Origin: Flavitalea plasmicola
Lineage (GTDB): Bacteria; Bacteroidota; Bacteroidia; Chitinophagales; Chitinophagaceae
Assembly (NCBI RefSeq): GCF_030546645.1
Contig: NZ_JAUOTO010000006.1
Span: forward strand, 620,001 to 684,000
Length of the DNA stretch: 64,000 bases
Direction of reading: 5' to 3'
Of the stretch, positions 1 through 8,237 are shown in pieces. Numbering within the stretch: the first letter of the stretch is position 1; each line of letters opens with the position of its first letter. The notes beneath the pieces are model-generated. The model saw only the letters and a list, made by a program, of their open reading frames with translations. It was not told where the DNA came from and did not search any database. The translations under genes and the position numbers were made by a program.

Positions 1-2
1 CA

Positions 3-1121
3 CAGCTTGGAACATTATATTATGCCGGCCTGATCGAAGATAAACCCAATGTGATCAACAACCAGTTTGTGAGCCATACGGCTATCATCGCACAATCCGA
101 TAGCCTGTTAAATGCTGCCTTAGGCCAATTAAAAGGTATTGCGAACCAGGGCGATTACACTGCGGTCGTTACCGAGCTGATACCCACGCAATGCCAGGTA
201 GGCCTCGGCCTGCCATTGACAACCACGCAATGGATCGGCACGATCAATACCATGTTGGCAAGAAATATCCTGCTCAATAGATTGTCGCCCTTTGTAAATG
301 GCAATCCAAACGCTACTATCACGGGCGCCAGCATCCCTGCTATTGCATCCACCGACTGGGCGGCGATCATCAGCTATTGTCAGGCAGGGGTCCAGAGCGG
401 CGACAATGTATTTACAGGAAGATCGACAGCCTCGAATTCATTTTTTACCGCTCCGAGCGGCACGGTAGCTTCTTTGTGTGCGACCAGTAACCAGAACTCC
501 ACGTATAAAGTAAGTGAAAGACTGGTTCAGCAATTCCAGGCCGGCGATGAACGGTTGGCCAATTTTAGTACTGCAAATGGGATTTTTACAGGTGATGCGA
601 ATACCAACTCGACCCGGTACAGCTTGGTGGACGGAGTGAGTGCGGGACTAACCGGGATCCAAATCTTGGGCTCCAGGCAGGTAGGCGGCCTTGAAGTATA
701 TATTGGCCCTACCTATGAAGAGAATGCGTTGATGCTTGCCGAGGCGTATATTCAAACCGGGCAAATCGACAAAGGCCTGGGTTTGATCGATGCGGTCAGG
801 GCATACCAGGGAGCAGGTGTCGCGCCAGTAGCGGGCACCGGTTTGACCTTAGCCCAGGCATTGAATGTTTTGACACAGGAACGCCTTGCAGCCCTGGCAT
901 TCAGAGGCCTGTCGTTTTATGATCTGAGAAGGTGGGGTTGGACCTATGGCTCTTCAAAAGGTGGTGGCCGATGGGGGACAAGTTTGATCTATAATGGGAC
1001 TGTTTATACCAATGCATACATCAATTACAATTACATGGATTATTGGGATGTACCTGCGGATGAAACCGACAAGAACAAGCCCTCTGCTTCGAGCGCCCCG
1101 GTTGTTAACCCGAATTATTAA
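3..1121 (+). CDS. SusD/RagB-family outer-membrane lipoprotein, C-terminal part (5' end outside window)
   Basis: The frame is open from the window edge, so the start and lipoprotein signal lie upstream; position 51 (GTG) is only an internal codon. The C-terminal half shows SusD/RagB hallmarks: a helical segment LMLAEAYIQTGQ, then a stretch with QERLAALAFRGLSFYDLRRWGW, the usual ending of the SusD helical scaffold. SusD-family proteins sit on the cell surface and close over a SusC TonB-dependent channel to deliver glycans or peptides. The partner SusC should lie just upstream of the window. A strong terminator follows at 1213. The substrate cannot be inferred. Family assignment is firm; the N-terminus is unseen. 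Confidence 0.88.
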   Translation, partial: QLGTLYYAGLIEDKPNVINNQFVSHTAIIAQSDSLLNAALGQLKGIANQGDYTAVVTELIPTQCQVGLGLPLTTTQWIGTINTMLARNILLNRLSPFVNGNPNATITGASIPAIASTDWAAIISYCQAGVQSGDNVFTGRSTASNSFFTAPSGTVASLCATSNQNSTYKVSERLVQQFQAGDERLANFSTANGIFTGDANTNSTRYSLVDGVSAGLTGIQILGSRQVGGLEVYIGPTYEENALMLAEAYIQTGQIDKGLGLIDAVRAYQGAGVAPVAGTGLTLAQALNVLTQERLAALAFRGLSFYDLRRWGWTYGSSKGGGRWGTSLIYNGTVYTNAYINYNYMDYWDVPADETDKNKPSASSAPVVNPNY

Positions 1122-1212
1122 CAATGCGTGCAAGAAACGATATCGGCAATTCATCCACTTTTACAACGGATTGCCCTGAAAAATGTGTGACTCAATGTTG
1201 ACAGTGAAGAAC

Positions 1213-1244
1213 GGGCCTGGGTTTCAACCCGGGCCCCATTTTTT
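1213..1244 (+). terminator. Intrinsic terminator after partial susD
   Basis: A GC-rich hairpin (GGGCCTGGG... / ...CCCGGGCCC, one G-T pair) is followed by a T-run. It lies 92 bases after the susD stop. The bases just before it (1184-1208) recur exactly at 8109-8133. Confidence 0.85.
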
Positions 1245-1311
1245 GTGCGCAGAAATTCATATTAAATTCATAAATATTTGTTATTAAAAAGACAAATAAA
1301 TCAAATGTTCA

Positions 1312-1319
1312 TATATTTG
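1312..1319 (+). promoter_or_regulatory. Possible -7 box TATATTTG upstream of susC
   Basis: Matches the Bacteroidota -7 consensus TAnnTTTG inside an AT-rich stretch. I could not find a well-spaced -33 TTTG, and the box is about 400 bases from the susC start, so support is limited. Confidence 0.35.
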
Positions 1320-1717
1320 ACGCCTGAGTCATCACATTATATTTTTTTATCTACACCCTCCCTTCTGTCAATTGTCGAGGCGGTTGTTTGCCTGTGACCA
1401 GCTTCGGTTTTTATGCATCGTAACCAGAACTGCGAACAACATGAGAAGACTTCTTCACTTGACAGGAGGGCTTTTTATCTGATTTTACCCGGCTGCTTCA
1501 TGACCCTCCGCGGTACTTCAAACTCTATAAGTATAAACCTGTAGAAGCCCTATAAAGACATTCCCATTCGCGGAAATCCACGACTGACTTCGTAATTTTT
1601 AGAAAGATAAGTCACATTATTACTACTGTCAATATTTTGAGTGCCCACTCCATTTGCTCCGTTGCATCCCGGGAAACTGCATAGAGTCATATTTATTTAT
1701 TAACCAAAACAGATCAC

Positions 1718-4700
1718 ATGAGAAAACTTCACGGTCTCATAGTGGGCCTCCTATTGCTCATTTCATCCGGGCTAATAGCGCAAACTAAAGAAGTCACAGG
1801 AAAGATCACAGATCCATCCGGAAATCCTATCCCGGGAGCTTCTATCCGCATTAAAGGCCTTAAGAAAGGTACCAGCGCCGACACCAACGGCGAATTCAAG
1901 ATCACTGCCCCCGAAAATGCCTCCTTTATCATCAGTGGCGTAGGCTTCCAGCCGGTAGAGATCTCCGTAAAAGACAGGACCTCCATCACCATCGCCTTGC
2001 AACCATCCAACAACGCACTGAGCGAAGTAGTCGTCACCGCTCTGGGTATCAAAAGAGAAAAGAAAGCCCTGGGCTATGCCGTATCCACCGTCGACAAAGC
2101 CGCATTGGAGCTTAGGCCCGAAGGCGACCTGGGACGTGTCCTCAGCGGCAAGGCCCCGGGCCTGAATGTCCTCAGCACCAGCGGCCTCAGCGGCAGCGGC
2201 ACCAATATCAACATCCGCGGTATCAGCACGATCAGCGGTAACTCGACACCTCTGTTCGTTGTCGACGGCGTTCCATTCGACAACAGTACCAATACCCAGG
2301 CCGACTTCACCTTCGGTACCCAGACCTCCAGCCGCTTCCTGGACCTGGATCCCAATAACGTCGAAAGCGTCAGCATCCTGAAAGGACTAAGCGCCACCGT
2401 CCTGTACGGCGAAGCCGGAAGAAATGGTGTCATCCTCGTCACCACCAGGAACGGCGCCTCGCAAAAGGCAAGAAAAAAAGCGGAGATCATGGTCTCCCAA
2501 TCTTATTTCCGTACAAAAGCAATATTACCGGAATACAATACTGAATATGGCGGTGGATTCGACCTTAGCCAGGGTATCGCCTTCTTTAGCAACTGGGGTG
2601 CCAGGTTCACCCATCCGCCCGCTGTGGTAACCCACCCCTATGACAAATCCAACCTGGCTAATGAATTCCCTCAATACCAGGGCGCACCTTATTACTATCA
2701 ATATTATAACAGCGTCCCCCGCTTTTTCAGAACGGGCAACACCAGCAATACATCGGTGAATGTCTCTGGCGCCTCACCCACCGCCAGCTATGCCATGAGC
2801 TATAGCTACATGGACGACGAAGGCTATTTGCCGGGGAACTCCATGTTCAAGAATACCTTCGGATTCGGCGGGTCCGCCAGGCTGACGAATAAGTTCACGG
2901 TCAGCGGAACGGTGAACTATGTTTCGACCAACGTAAGCTCGCCACCCACCAGCGACAGCTATGGCAATAATTCCACCAACACTTCCGTATTTGGCAACGT
3001 CTTGTATACCCCTACCGCCGTTGACCTGATGGGACTGCCCTATGAACTGCCTTCCGATCACTCTTCTATCTACTATCGTAATGGAAATGATATTCAAAAT
3101 CCTCGCTGGACCCTTTATAACGCCTTCACCGTTGATAAGGTCAGCCGCGTATTCGGTCAGATGACGTTCTCCTACGCCACACCGGTAAAAGGGATGAACC
3201 TGTCCTACCGGATAGGATATGACAACTATACGGAGTTCCAGGAATACGCCCAGAACAAGGGCGGCATTGCCACACCCACCGGTATCTACCGCACCACTAC
3301 CGGCATCAATACCATCTGGGATCATACAGGTCTGCTGAATTACAATCGGAACTTCGGAGATAATTTCTCCCTCAACGTGGACGCTGGCGCCAACGCCAAA
3401 GAGATCAAGTATGAACAGACAGGCATGACCAGTAGCCAGCAGCTGGTGTACGGCCTGATGAACCATGGCAACTTCGTCAATCATTCTTCCAACGGCGAAA
3501 ACGGTACCACACCATTGAACAACAACAATTCCAATGTATTAAGCCTGGGCCTTTTCGCACAAGGCACGTTAGGCTATAAGGATTATGCTTACCTGACCGT
3601 CGGAGGCCGCAACAGCTGGTTCTCCACCGTGGAAAAGAACCATCGCAGCATCTTCTATCCCAGCGGCTCCCTGGCTTTCATTCCAACCACGGCGATAGAA
3701 AGCCTCAAGGGCAGTAAAATGGTCAATTACCTTAAGCTGAGGATCGGTTACGCCACCTCCGCCAATATTCCGCCGGCCTATTCCACCAGGGCTACCCTGT
3801 ACACAGCTACGCAAAATTTCCTCACGGCCAAGGGCACGGCCATCAATATCAACTCCATACCACCATTGCTGCCCAACCCCGATTTGAAGCCGGAACTGCT
3901 GAAAGAGACGGAGGCCGGCGTGGAAGGCAGGTTCCTGAATAATATAGTGGACGTCGATCTCACCGTCTATCGCCGCGTTGCAAATGATCAGATCCTTTTG
4001 CGCCTGGTTGACCCTGCCGCTGGCGGCACCGAAAAGCAAATCAATGCAGGTGAAGTCACCAATAAAGGCATCGAGCTGAAAATTGGTGTGACGGTCCTGC
4101 AGACCCAGGACTGGAGATGGCAGCTGGATGGACTGTATACTTTGAACAAAAGCAAGGTATCCAATTTGCCGGCTGACCTGACCCAGGTTCCTACTGCCGG
4201 GTATTCCAACCTGGGAACCTTTGCAAAAAATGGTTATCCCCTCGGCATTATCATGGCCAACTATTTCCAGAAAGACCCGAAATCCGGCAAGCGCCTGGTC
4301 GGCACGGACGGTAACTACATCAACTCTGGTGACATCGGCATCATAGGCGACCCCAATGCTTTATATAAGCTCACGGGCATCAGTACCCTTTCTTATAAAG
4401 GGCTATCCTTCAGGATGCAATGGGACTTTACGGAGGGTGGTGAAATGTTCTCTTCCACGGCTGGCGCACTGCTGGGCAGAGGTGTGACAAAGGATACGCA
4501 ATTCGATAGGGCCGCACCCTATATACTGCCGGGTGTGCTGGAGAACGGTCAGCCCAATAACATCGAGATCTCCGCTACGCAAGCCTATTACGGCAACAGC
4601 ATCACCAATGGTGCTGCGAATGAAGGCGCCGTCTTCGATGCCACCTGCATCCGCCTCCGGGAAGCATCCCTTTCCTATAGCCCTCCCGCAAAAATTTTAG

Positions 4701-4894
4701 ATAAGACACCATTCGGCTCTCTTTCCGTCAGCCTGTCCGGTACCAATCTCTGGTACTATGCCCCCAACTTCCCCAAATACATCCACTTCGATCCGGAGGC
4801 TTCCGGTCTGGGTGTAGGCAATGGAAGGGGTATGGAATTCCTATCCGGCCCATCGGCCCGCAGATACGGCGTCAGTCTGAGAGTCACTTTCTAA
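1718..4894 (+). CDS. SusC/RagA-family TonB-linked outer-membrane transporter
   Basis: A 1058-aa protein of normal SusC length. Order of parts: signal peptide (residues 1-22, ending LIAQ), a carboxypeptidase-regulatory-like beta-sandwich (about 25-95, VTGKITDPSGNPIPGAS), a TonB-box/plug region starting near LSEVVVTALGIKREKKALGYA, the plug domain with NINIRGISTISG and PLFVVDGVPFD (about 165-190), and a long C-terminal barrel ending in YGVSLRVTF with a terminal aromatic residue. The family imports large nutrients across the outer membrane using TonB energy, with a SusD lid. The SusD gene follows after 18 bases and a third lipoprotein gene closes the operon. No CAZyme or peptidase gene is attached, so the substrate is unknown. 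No ECF sigma or anti-sigma gene is adjacent. Confidence 0.95.
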   Translation: MRKLHGLIVGLLLLISSGLIAQTKEVTGKITDPSGNPIPGASIRIKGLKKGTSADTNGEFKITAPENASFIISGVGFQPVEISVKDRTSITIALQPSNNALSEVVVTALGIKREKKALGYAVSTVDKAALELRPEGDLGRVLSGKAPGLNVLSTSGLSGSGTNINIRGISTISGNSTPLFVVDGVPFDNSTNTQADFTFGTQTSSRFLDLDPNNVESVSILKGLSATVLYGEAGRNGVILVTTRNGASQKARKKAEIMVSQSYFRTKAILPEYNTEYGGGFDLSQGIAFFSNWGARFTHPPAVVTHPYDKSNLANEFPQYQGAPYYYQYYNSVPRFFRTGNTSNTSVNVSGASPTASYAMSYSYMDDEGYLPGNSMFKNTFGFGGSARLTNKFTVSGTVNYVSTNVSSPPTSDSYGNNSTNTSVFGNVLYTPTAVDLMGLPYELPSDHSSIYYRNGNDIQNPRWTLYNAFTVDKVSRVFGQMTFSYATPVKGMNLSYRIGYDNYTEFQEYAQNKGGIATPTGIYRTTTGINTIWDHTGLLNYNRNFGDNFSLNVDAGANAKEIKYEQTGMTSSQQLVYGLMNHGNFVNHSSNGENGTTPLNNNNSNVLSLGLFAQGTLGYKDYAYLTVGGRNSWFSTVEKNHRSIFYPSGSLAFIPTTAIESLKGSKMVNYLKLRIGYATSANIPPAYSTRATLYTATQNFLTAKGTAININSIPPLLPNPDLKPELLKETEAGVEGRFLNNIVDVDLTVYRRVANDQILLRLVDPAAGGTEKQINAGEVTNKGIELKIGVTVLQTQDWRWQLDGLYTLNKSKVSNLPADLTQVPTAGYSNLGTFAKNGYPLGIIMANYFQKDPKSGKRLVGTDGNYINSGDIGIIGDPNALYKLTGISTLSYKGLSFRMQWDFTEGGEMFSSTAGALLGRGVTKDTQFDRAAPYILPGVLENGQPNNIEISATQAYYGNSITNGAANEGAVFDATCIRLREASLSYSPPAKILDKTPFGSLSVSLSGTNLWYYAPNFPKYIHFDPEASGLGVGNGRGMEFLSGPSARRYGVSLRVTF

Positions 4895-4912
4895 AACTTT
4901 TAAACAGCAAAT

Positions 4913-6697
4913 ATGAACTATAAAAAAATATTGATCGGCAGCGTGACGATAAGTCTTCTTGTAGGATTAGCTTCCTGTAGTAAAAGCCTTGATGAGCGAC
5001 TGGTCAATCCCAACTATCCCGGCACTTCCACTGCTGACGTCGACCTGTACCTCAACCAGGTGCAGCTGACCTTCAACAACCTGTGGTTGACCGCATCCGA
5101 CTACGGCGCACAGCTGACCCGTCAACAGCAATGGGTCGGGCCCTTTTATCGCAATGCCTATACACCCGCTTCCTTCGACGGTGAATGGGAAATAGCCTAT
5201 GCAGGTGGTTCGACCCAATTCGGCGCATACTACGGCGCACTGGGAGCCAGTGCCAGCACTTACGGTGGAGTCATCCCCAATGCCGATGCGCTGATCAAGC
5301 TGGCGCAAACACAAAAAAAATACATTCAATCCGGCATCGCCAGGATCCTGAAAGCCTTTTCCTTGGGCATCCTGGTGGATGATTTCGGAGACGTGCCCTA
5401 TTCTGAAGCCAACCACGGAAATTCCAATACCAATCCCAAGGTAGATCCGGGCGCCTCCATCTATGCAGGGATACAGACCCTGCTGGACAGCGCCATTCTC
5501 GACCTCCAGAATCCCGATGCGGCAGCAGGCCCAGCTAACGACTTGTTCTACCCCGGCGACAATGAAGCGGCCAACTGGATCACCCTCGCCAAAACACTGA
5601 AACTGAAATTTTATATGCAGACCCGGCTGGTAGACAATGCGGTTGCCACAAAGATCCAGGCATTGCTGACAGAGAACGATCTTATCAACGACCCTTCCCA
5701 GGATTTTGCATTTAAATATGGTACGTCCGTCACTGCCCCGGACAGCCGCCATGAACATTACGCCCTGGATTATGTAAACTCCGGTGGAGTAGGGGAGTAC
5801 ATCTGCAACTATTTCATGTGGATGGTGACGGCGCAGAAATACGGAGGCACGGTCAACCTTTCAGGCGATCCCCGGACACGCTATTATTTCTACCGCCAGG
5901 TGGGTACTTATTCCTGGGCCAATTCACAGACCTGTCCCTGCTTTGTCAATTCCCAGTTCGGTACTTCTCCCACCTTCCCCGCATGGTACCCCAGCGTTCC
6001 CTCCAAAACCCCATATTGCGTCATCGGCAAAGGCTATATGGGACGAGACCACGGGGACAACAGCGGCGCTCCCCCGGACGGAAGCTATCGTACTGCCTTT
6101 GGCGTTTATCCCGCAGCCGGCGAGTTCGATGCGGACCAGCACGAGTCGGTCTCTCTCGGCATGGGCGGGCAAGGAGCCGGCATCAATCCCATCTGGCTTT
6201 CCTCCTTCACGGCTTTCCTCGAAGCCGAGGCGGCGCTCACCCTGAATATCACCTCTCAAGGAACACCGCGCGATCTGTTGGAAGCCGGCGTAAATTCCTC
6301 CATCGAGAAGGTCATGTCCTTCCCCGCCACTGTCAGCGTGACGCCAGACCCTTCCTTCGTCCCCTCTGCTACCCAGGTGTCGAATTATGTCAACCTCGTC
6401 CTGAATAACTATGATGCGGCTACAACAGACGACGCACGACTCAATATTATCATGACCGAATATTATCTCGCCCTTTGGGGGAATGGTGTGGAACCATACA
6501 ATAACTACCGGCGCACAGGTAAGCCGGATAACGCCCAGATAGCGCAAGCTGTCCCCAATCCGGGCTTTTTCATGCGCAGCCTGTACTACCCTTCCGTGTT
6601 CGTCAACAGGAACGCCAATGCCCCTGCACAGAAAACACCGGGAGATGCCGTCAACAAAGTGTTCTGGGATAACAACCCGGATAATTTCGTCAAGTAA
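4913..6697 (+). CDS. SusD/RagB-family nutrient-binding outer-membrane lipoprotein
   Basis: A 594-aa protein with a type II signal and lipobox (GLASC, Cys 22), so it is lipidated and probably surface-exposed. The N-terminal TPR-like helices contain the family motif VDDFGDVPYSEA (about residues 155-166), and the C-terminal part has the EAEAALTLN helix and LALWGNGVEPYNNYRRTGKPD. The sequence resembles the SusD-like subgroup annotated as nutrient-binding outer-membrane lipoproteins rather than classical starch SusD. It lies 18 bases after the SusC gene and is expected to form the lid of that transporter. The ligand is unknown. Confidence 0.93.
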   Translation: MNYKKILIGSVTISLLVGLASCSKSLDERLVNPNYPGTSTADVDLYLNQVQLTFNNLWLTASDYGAQLTRQQQWVGPFYRNAYTPASFDGEWEIAYAGGSTQFGAYYGALGASASTYGGVIPNADALIKLAQTQKKYIQSGIARILKAFSLGILVDDFGDVPYSEANHGNSNTNPKVDPGASIYAGIQTLLDSAILDLQNPDAAAGPANDLFYPGDNEAANWITLAKTLKLKFYMQTRLVDNAVATKIQALLTENDLINDPSQDFAFKYGTSVTAPDSRHEHYALDYVNSGGVGEYICNYFMWMVTAQKYGGTVNLSGDPRTRYYFYRQVGTYSWANSQTCPCFVNSQFGTSPTFPAWYPSVPSKTPYCVIGKGYMGRDHGDNSGAPPDGSYRTAFGVYPAAGEFDADQHESVSLGMGGQGAGINPIWLSSFTAFLEAEAALTLNITSQGTPRDLLEAGVNSSIEKVMSFPATVSVTPDPSFVPSATQVSNYVNLVLNNYDAATTDDARLNIIMTEYYLALWGNGVEPYNNYRRTGKPDNAQIAQAVPNPGFFMRSLYYPSVFVNRNANAPAQKTPGDAVNKVFWDNNPDNFVK

Positions 6698-6721
6698 TTC
6701 GGTACACAAAAAAATTTCAAC

Positions 6722-7633
6722 ATGAAGAAATTACTTATCATCATAAGCATCATCAGCCTGGTCACGGCGATCAACTCCTGTAAAAAGACAGGAGGTGCGA
6801 TCAACCCGCTCTCGGACGTCAAAAACCTCACTGTGGGATCCTACCTGGTGCTGGACAGCACTCTTAACCTGAATTTTGATAACAGCGCGATGACCACTTC
6901 CACCGTCGGTATCATGGTCAGCAGTTATAAGGGAGGCGAAGCTGTAGACCACATCGATGTATTCGCCGCATCCGGCTCCACCTACGATACGACGAAGTGG
7001 CACAAGATAAAGACGGTCAGCTATTCGGGCGATGGCACAAAATTAAACGTCACGGGAGCAGAATTGGCCACCGCGCTCGGAGTGAACCCCAACAGTTTCG
7101 TCGCCGGCTCGTTCTATACTTTTTATACCCGGCTCTATACAAAGACAGGAAGGTCCTTCGATGTCAATAACACCGGGAATAATTCCGGCAGCGGTCTGAT
7201 AACAGGCCCCTATTATTACGGAGCCTATTTTTTCACCGCCTATATCACCTGTCCGTTCTCCGGTCCGATCGCGGGAACTTATAAGGTCATCGCAGATGAT
7301 TGGGCAGACTGGCATCCGGACGATCTCGTGCAGGTGACGGACGGACCGGGGCCAAACCAGGTGAACCTGAGCCAGGTCTACCCCAACGGCGGAACCGTTA
7401 TCAGCCCGCTGGTTGTCAACGTCAATCCGGCGAATGGTGTCGCCACCATTCCCAAAGTGACTTTCGGCCGATACGGTGGTGCATCTTCCACGCAGTACAC
7501 CGCAGAAGGCGCCGGCGCAGGTGACGTCGCAGGATATATTTTTTCCTGTACGGGGTATATTACATTGAGCATCGATATCCAGGGGGGTGGTACAGACTAT
7601 GGCCCTAACCGGCTCATCCTTCAAAAGCAATGA
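6722..7633 (+). CDS. Putative surface lipoprotein, third gene of the sus operon
   Basis: 303 aa with a lipoprotein signal (MKKLLIIIS...INSCKK, Cys near residue 20). The rest is rich in Gly, Thr, Ser, Tyr and Asn with alternating beta-strand patterns and no long helices, as expected for a secreted beta-sandwich. I do not recognise a named domain. It starts 24 bases after susD and is followed directly by a strong terminator, so it ends the operon. Extra lipoproteins in this position often bind the same ligand as SusD (SusE/F or SGBP role); that is inference from position and architecture. Nothing suggests enzyme activity. Confidence 0.75.
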   Translation: MKKLLIIISIISLVTAINSCKKTGGAINPLSDVKNLTVGSYLVLDSTLNLNFDNSAMTTSTVGIMVSSYKGGEAVDHIDVFAASGSTYDTTKWHKIKTVSYSGDGTKLNVTGAELATALGVNPNSFVAGSFYTFYTRLYTKTGRSFDVNNTGNNSGSGLITGPYYYGAYFFTAYITCPFSGPIAGTYKVIADDWADWHPDDLVQVTDGPGPNQVNLSQVYPNGGTVISPLVVNVNPANGVATIPKVTFGRYGGASSTQYTAEGAGAGDVAGYIFSCTGYITLSIDIQGGGTDYGPNRLILQKQ

Positions 7634-7638
7634 GCAAA

Positions 7639-7670
7639 AAAAGAGATCGGCTCACCGGCCGATCTCTTTT
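7639..7670 (+). terminator. Intrinsic terminator of the first sus operon
   Basis: A 12-bp perfect stem AAAAGAGATCGG / CCGATCTCTTTT with a short loop, 5 bases after the lipoprotein stop. A-run and T-run flanks would let it work on either strand. Confidence 0.9.
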
Positions 7671-7907
7671 ACATAATAATATATTATCGGCACGATTTTC
7701 TATAAAAAACTAAAAAAAATTGTTAAGAAAAATTAAAGTCTAATTAAAAGTTCGTACTTTAATCTCCCAAATCTGACTAGTTTATTGGTTCTGAAAAGAA
7801 AATTAGTATAAGCGGTTACCATCCAACCAATAAGATACCCACTCGTCATTTTTGGGACGCTTGCTTCCCTATTAGAGAAAGATTTTTTGGAATAAACACT
7901 ACTACAC

Positions 7908-8126
7908 ATGAGAAAACTTCACTGTTTGCTAATGGGCATACTATTGCCCATTAGTAAGGGTATCTTCCCCCAAGCATCTCGAGTGACACAAAAAGTCACC
8001 GATCCCAACAGTTCATCCCCCCCACTTTTAGCATGGAATATCTTTTCTGGAACGCGGTCAGCGGTCCGGAAAGCCAGTTCCTGCAACGTAAAATATTTTA
8101 ATCAAGTCTGTGTGACTCAATGTTGA
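7908..8126 (+). pseudogene. Decayed susC relic (signal peptide and start of the N-terminal domain only)
   Basis: The frame begins MRKLHCLLMGILLPIS and continues with VTQKVTDPNSS, which aligns over about 35 residues with the start of the SusC gene at 1718 (MRKLHGLIVGLLLLIS, VTGKITDPSGN). After that the similarity stops, the frame ends after 72 codons, and plug and barrel are missing. From 8109 the DNA is identical for 25 bases to the segment preceding the terminator of the upstream susD (1184-1208), and a terminator hairpin follows. The simplest reading is a sus operon that lost its interior, leaving the first susC bases joined to its trailer. A remnant signal peptide could still be translated but should have no transport role. 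Confidence 0.75.
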
Positions 8127-8133
8127 CAGTGAA
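8109..8133 (+). repeat. 25-base direct repeat of 1184-1208
   Basis: Identical 25-base segment (begins TGTGTGACTCAATG, ends GACAGTGAA) found in front of the sus-operon terminators at 1213 and 8140. It marks the former 3' end of a deleted sus operon. Confidence 0.85.
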
Positions 8134-8139
8134 AAAACG

Positions 8140-8166
8140 GCCCCGGTTTCCACCGGGGCTTCATTT
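8140..8166 (+). terminator. Terminator-like hairpin retained by the sus relic
   Basis: Stem GCCCCGGT / ACCGGGGC (8140-8147 and 8152-8159) followed by a weak T-rich tract. It is equivalent in place and context to the terminator at 1213. Confidence 0.6.
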
Positions 8167-8237
8167 ACATTATGTCAACAACTTTTCTTTTAGAAATTTT
8201 TGTGTCGTCATTTTAAATTACCACATAACTACTAAAC

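Larger units (their letters stand above)
1122..1717. other. Intergenic region between sus operons
   Basis: About 600 bases without a convincing gene. It holds the terminator at 1213, an AT-rich stretch with a possible TATATTTG -7 box at 1312-1319, and a tiny ORF at 1441-1482 (MRRLLHLTGGLFI then stop). That ORF starts in the same ACATGAGAA context as the susC genes and could be a leader peptide or a susC relic. If 1312 is the promoter, susC has a leader of nearly 400 nt. Confidence 0.6.

Noticed and set aside
2774..3484. Long antisense open frames inside susC, susD and other genes (for example 236 codons here)
   Set aside because: They mirror codon bias of the real genes on the other strand, lack start context and resemble no protein family.
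5818..6408. 196-codon alternative-frame ORF within susD
   Set aside because: Arg/Pro/His-rich composition typical of a shifted frame; the SusD frame has clear family motifs.
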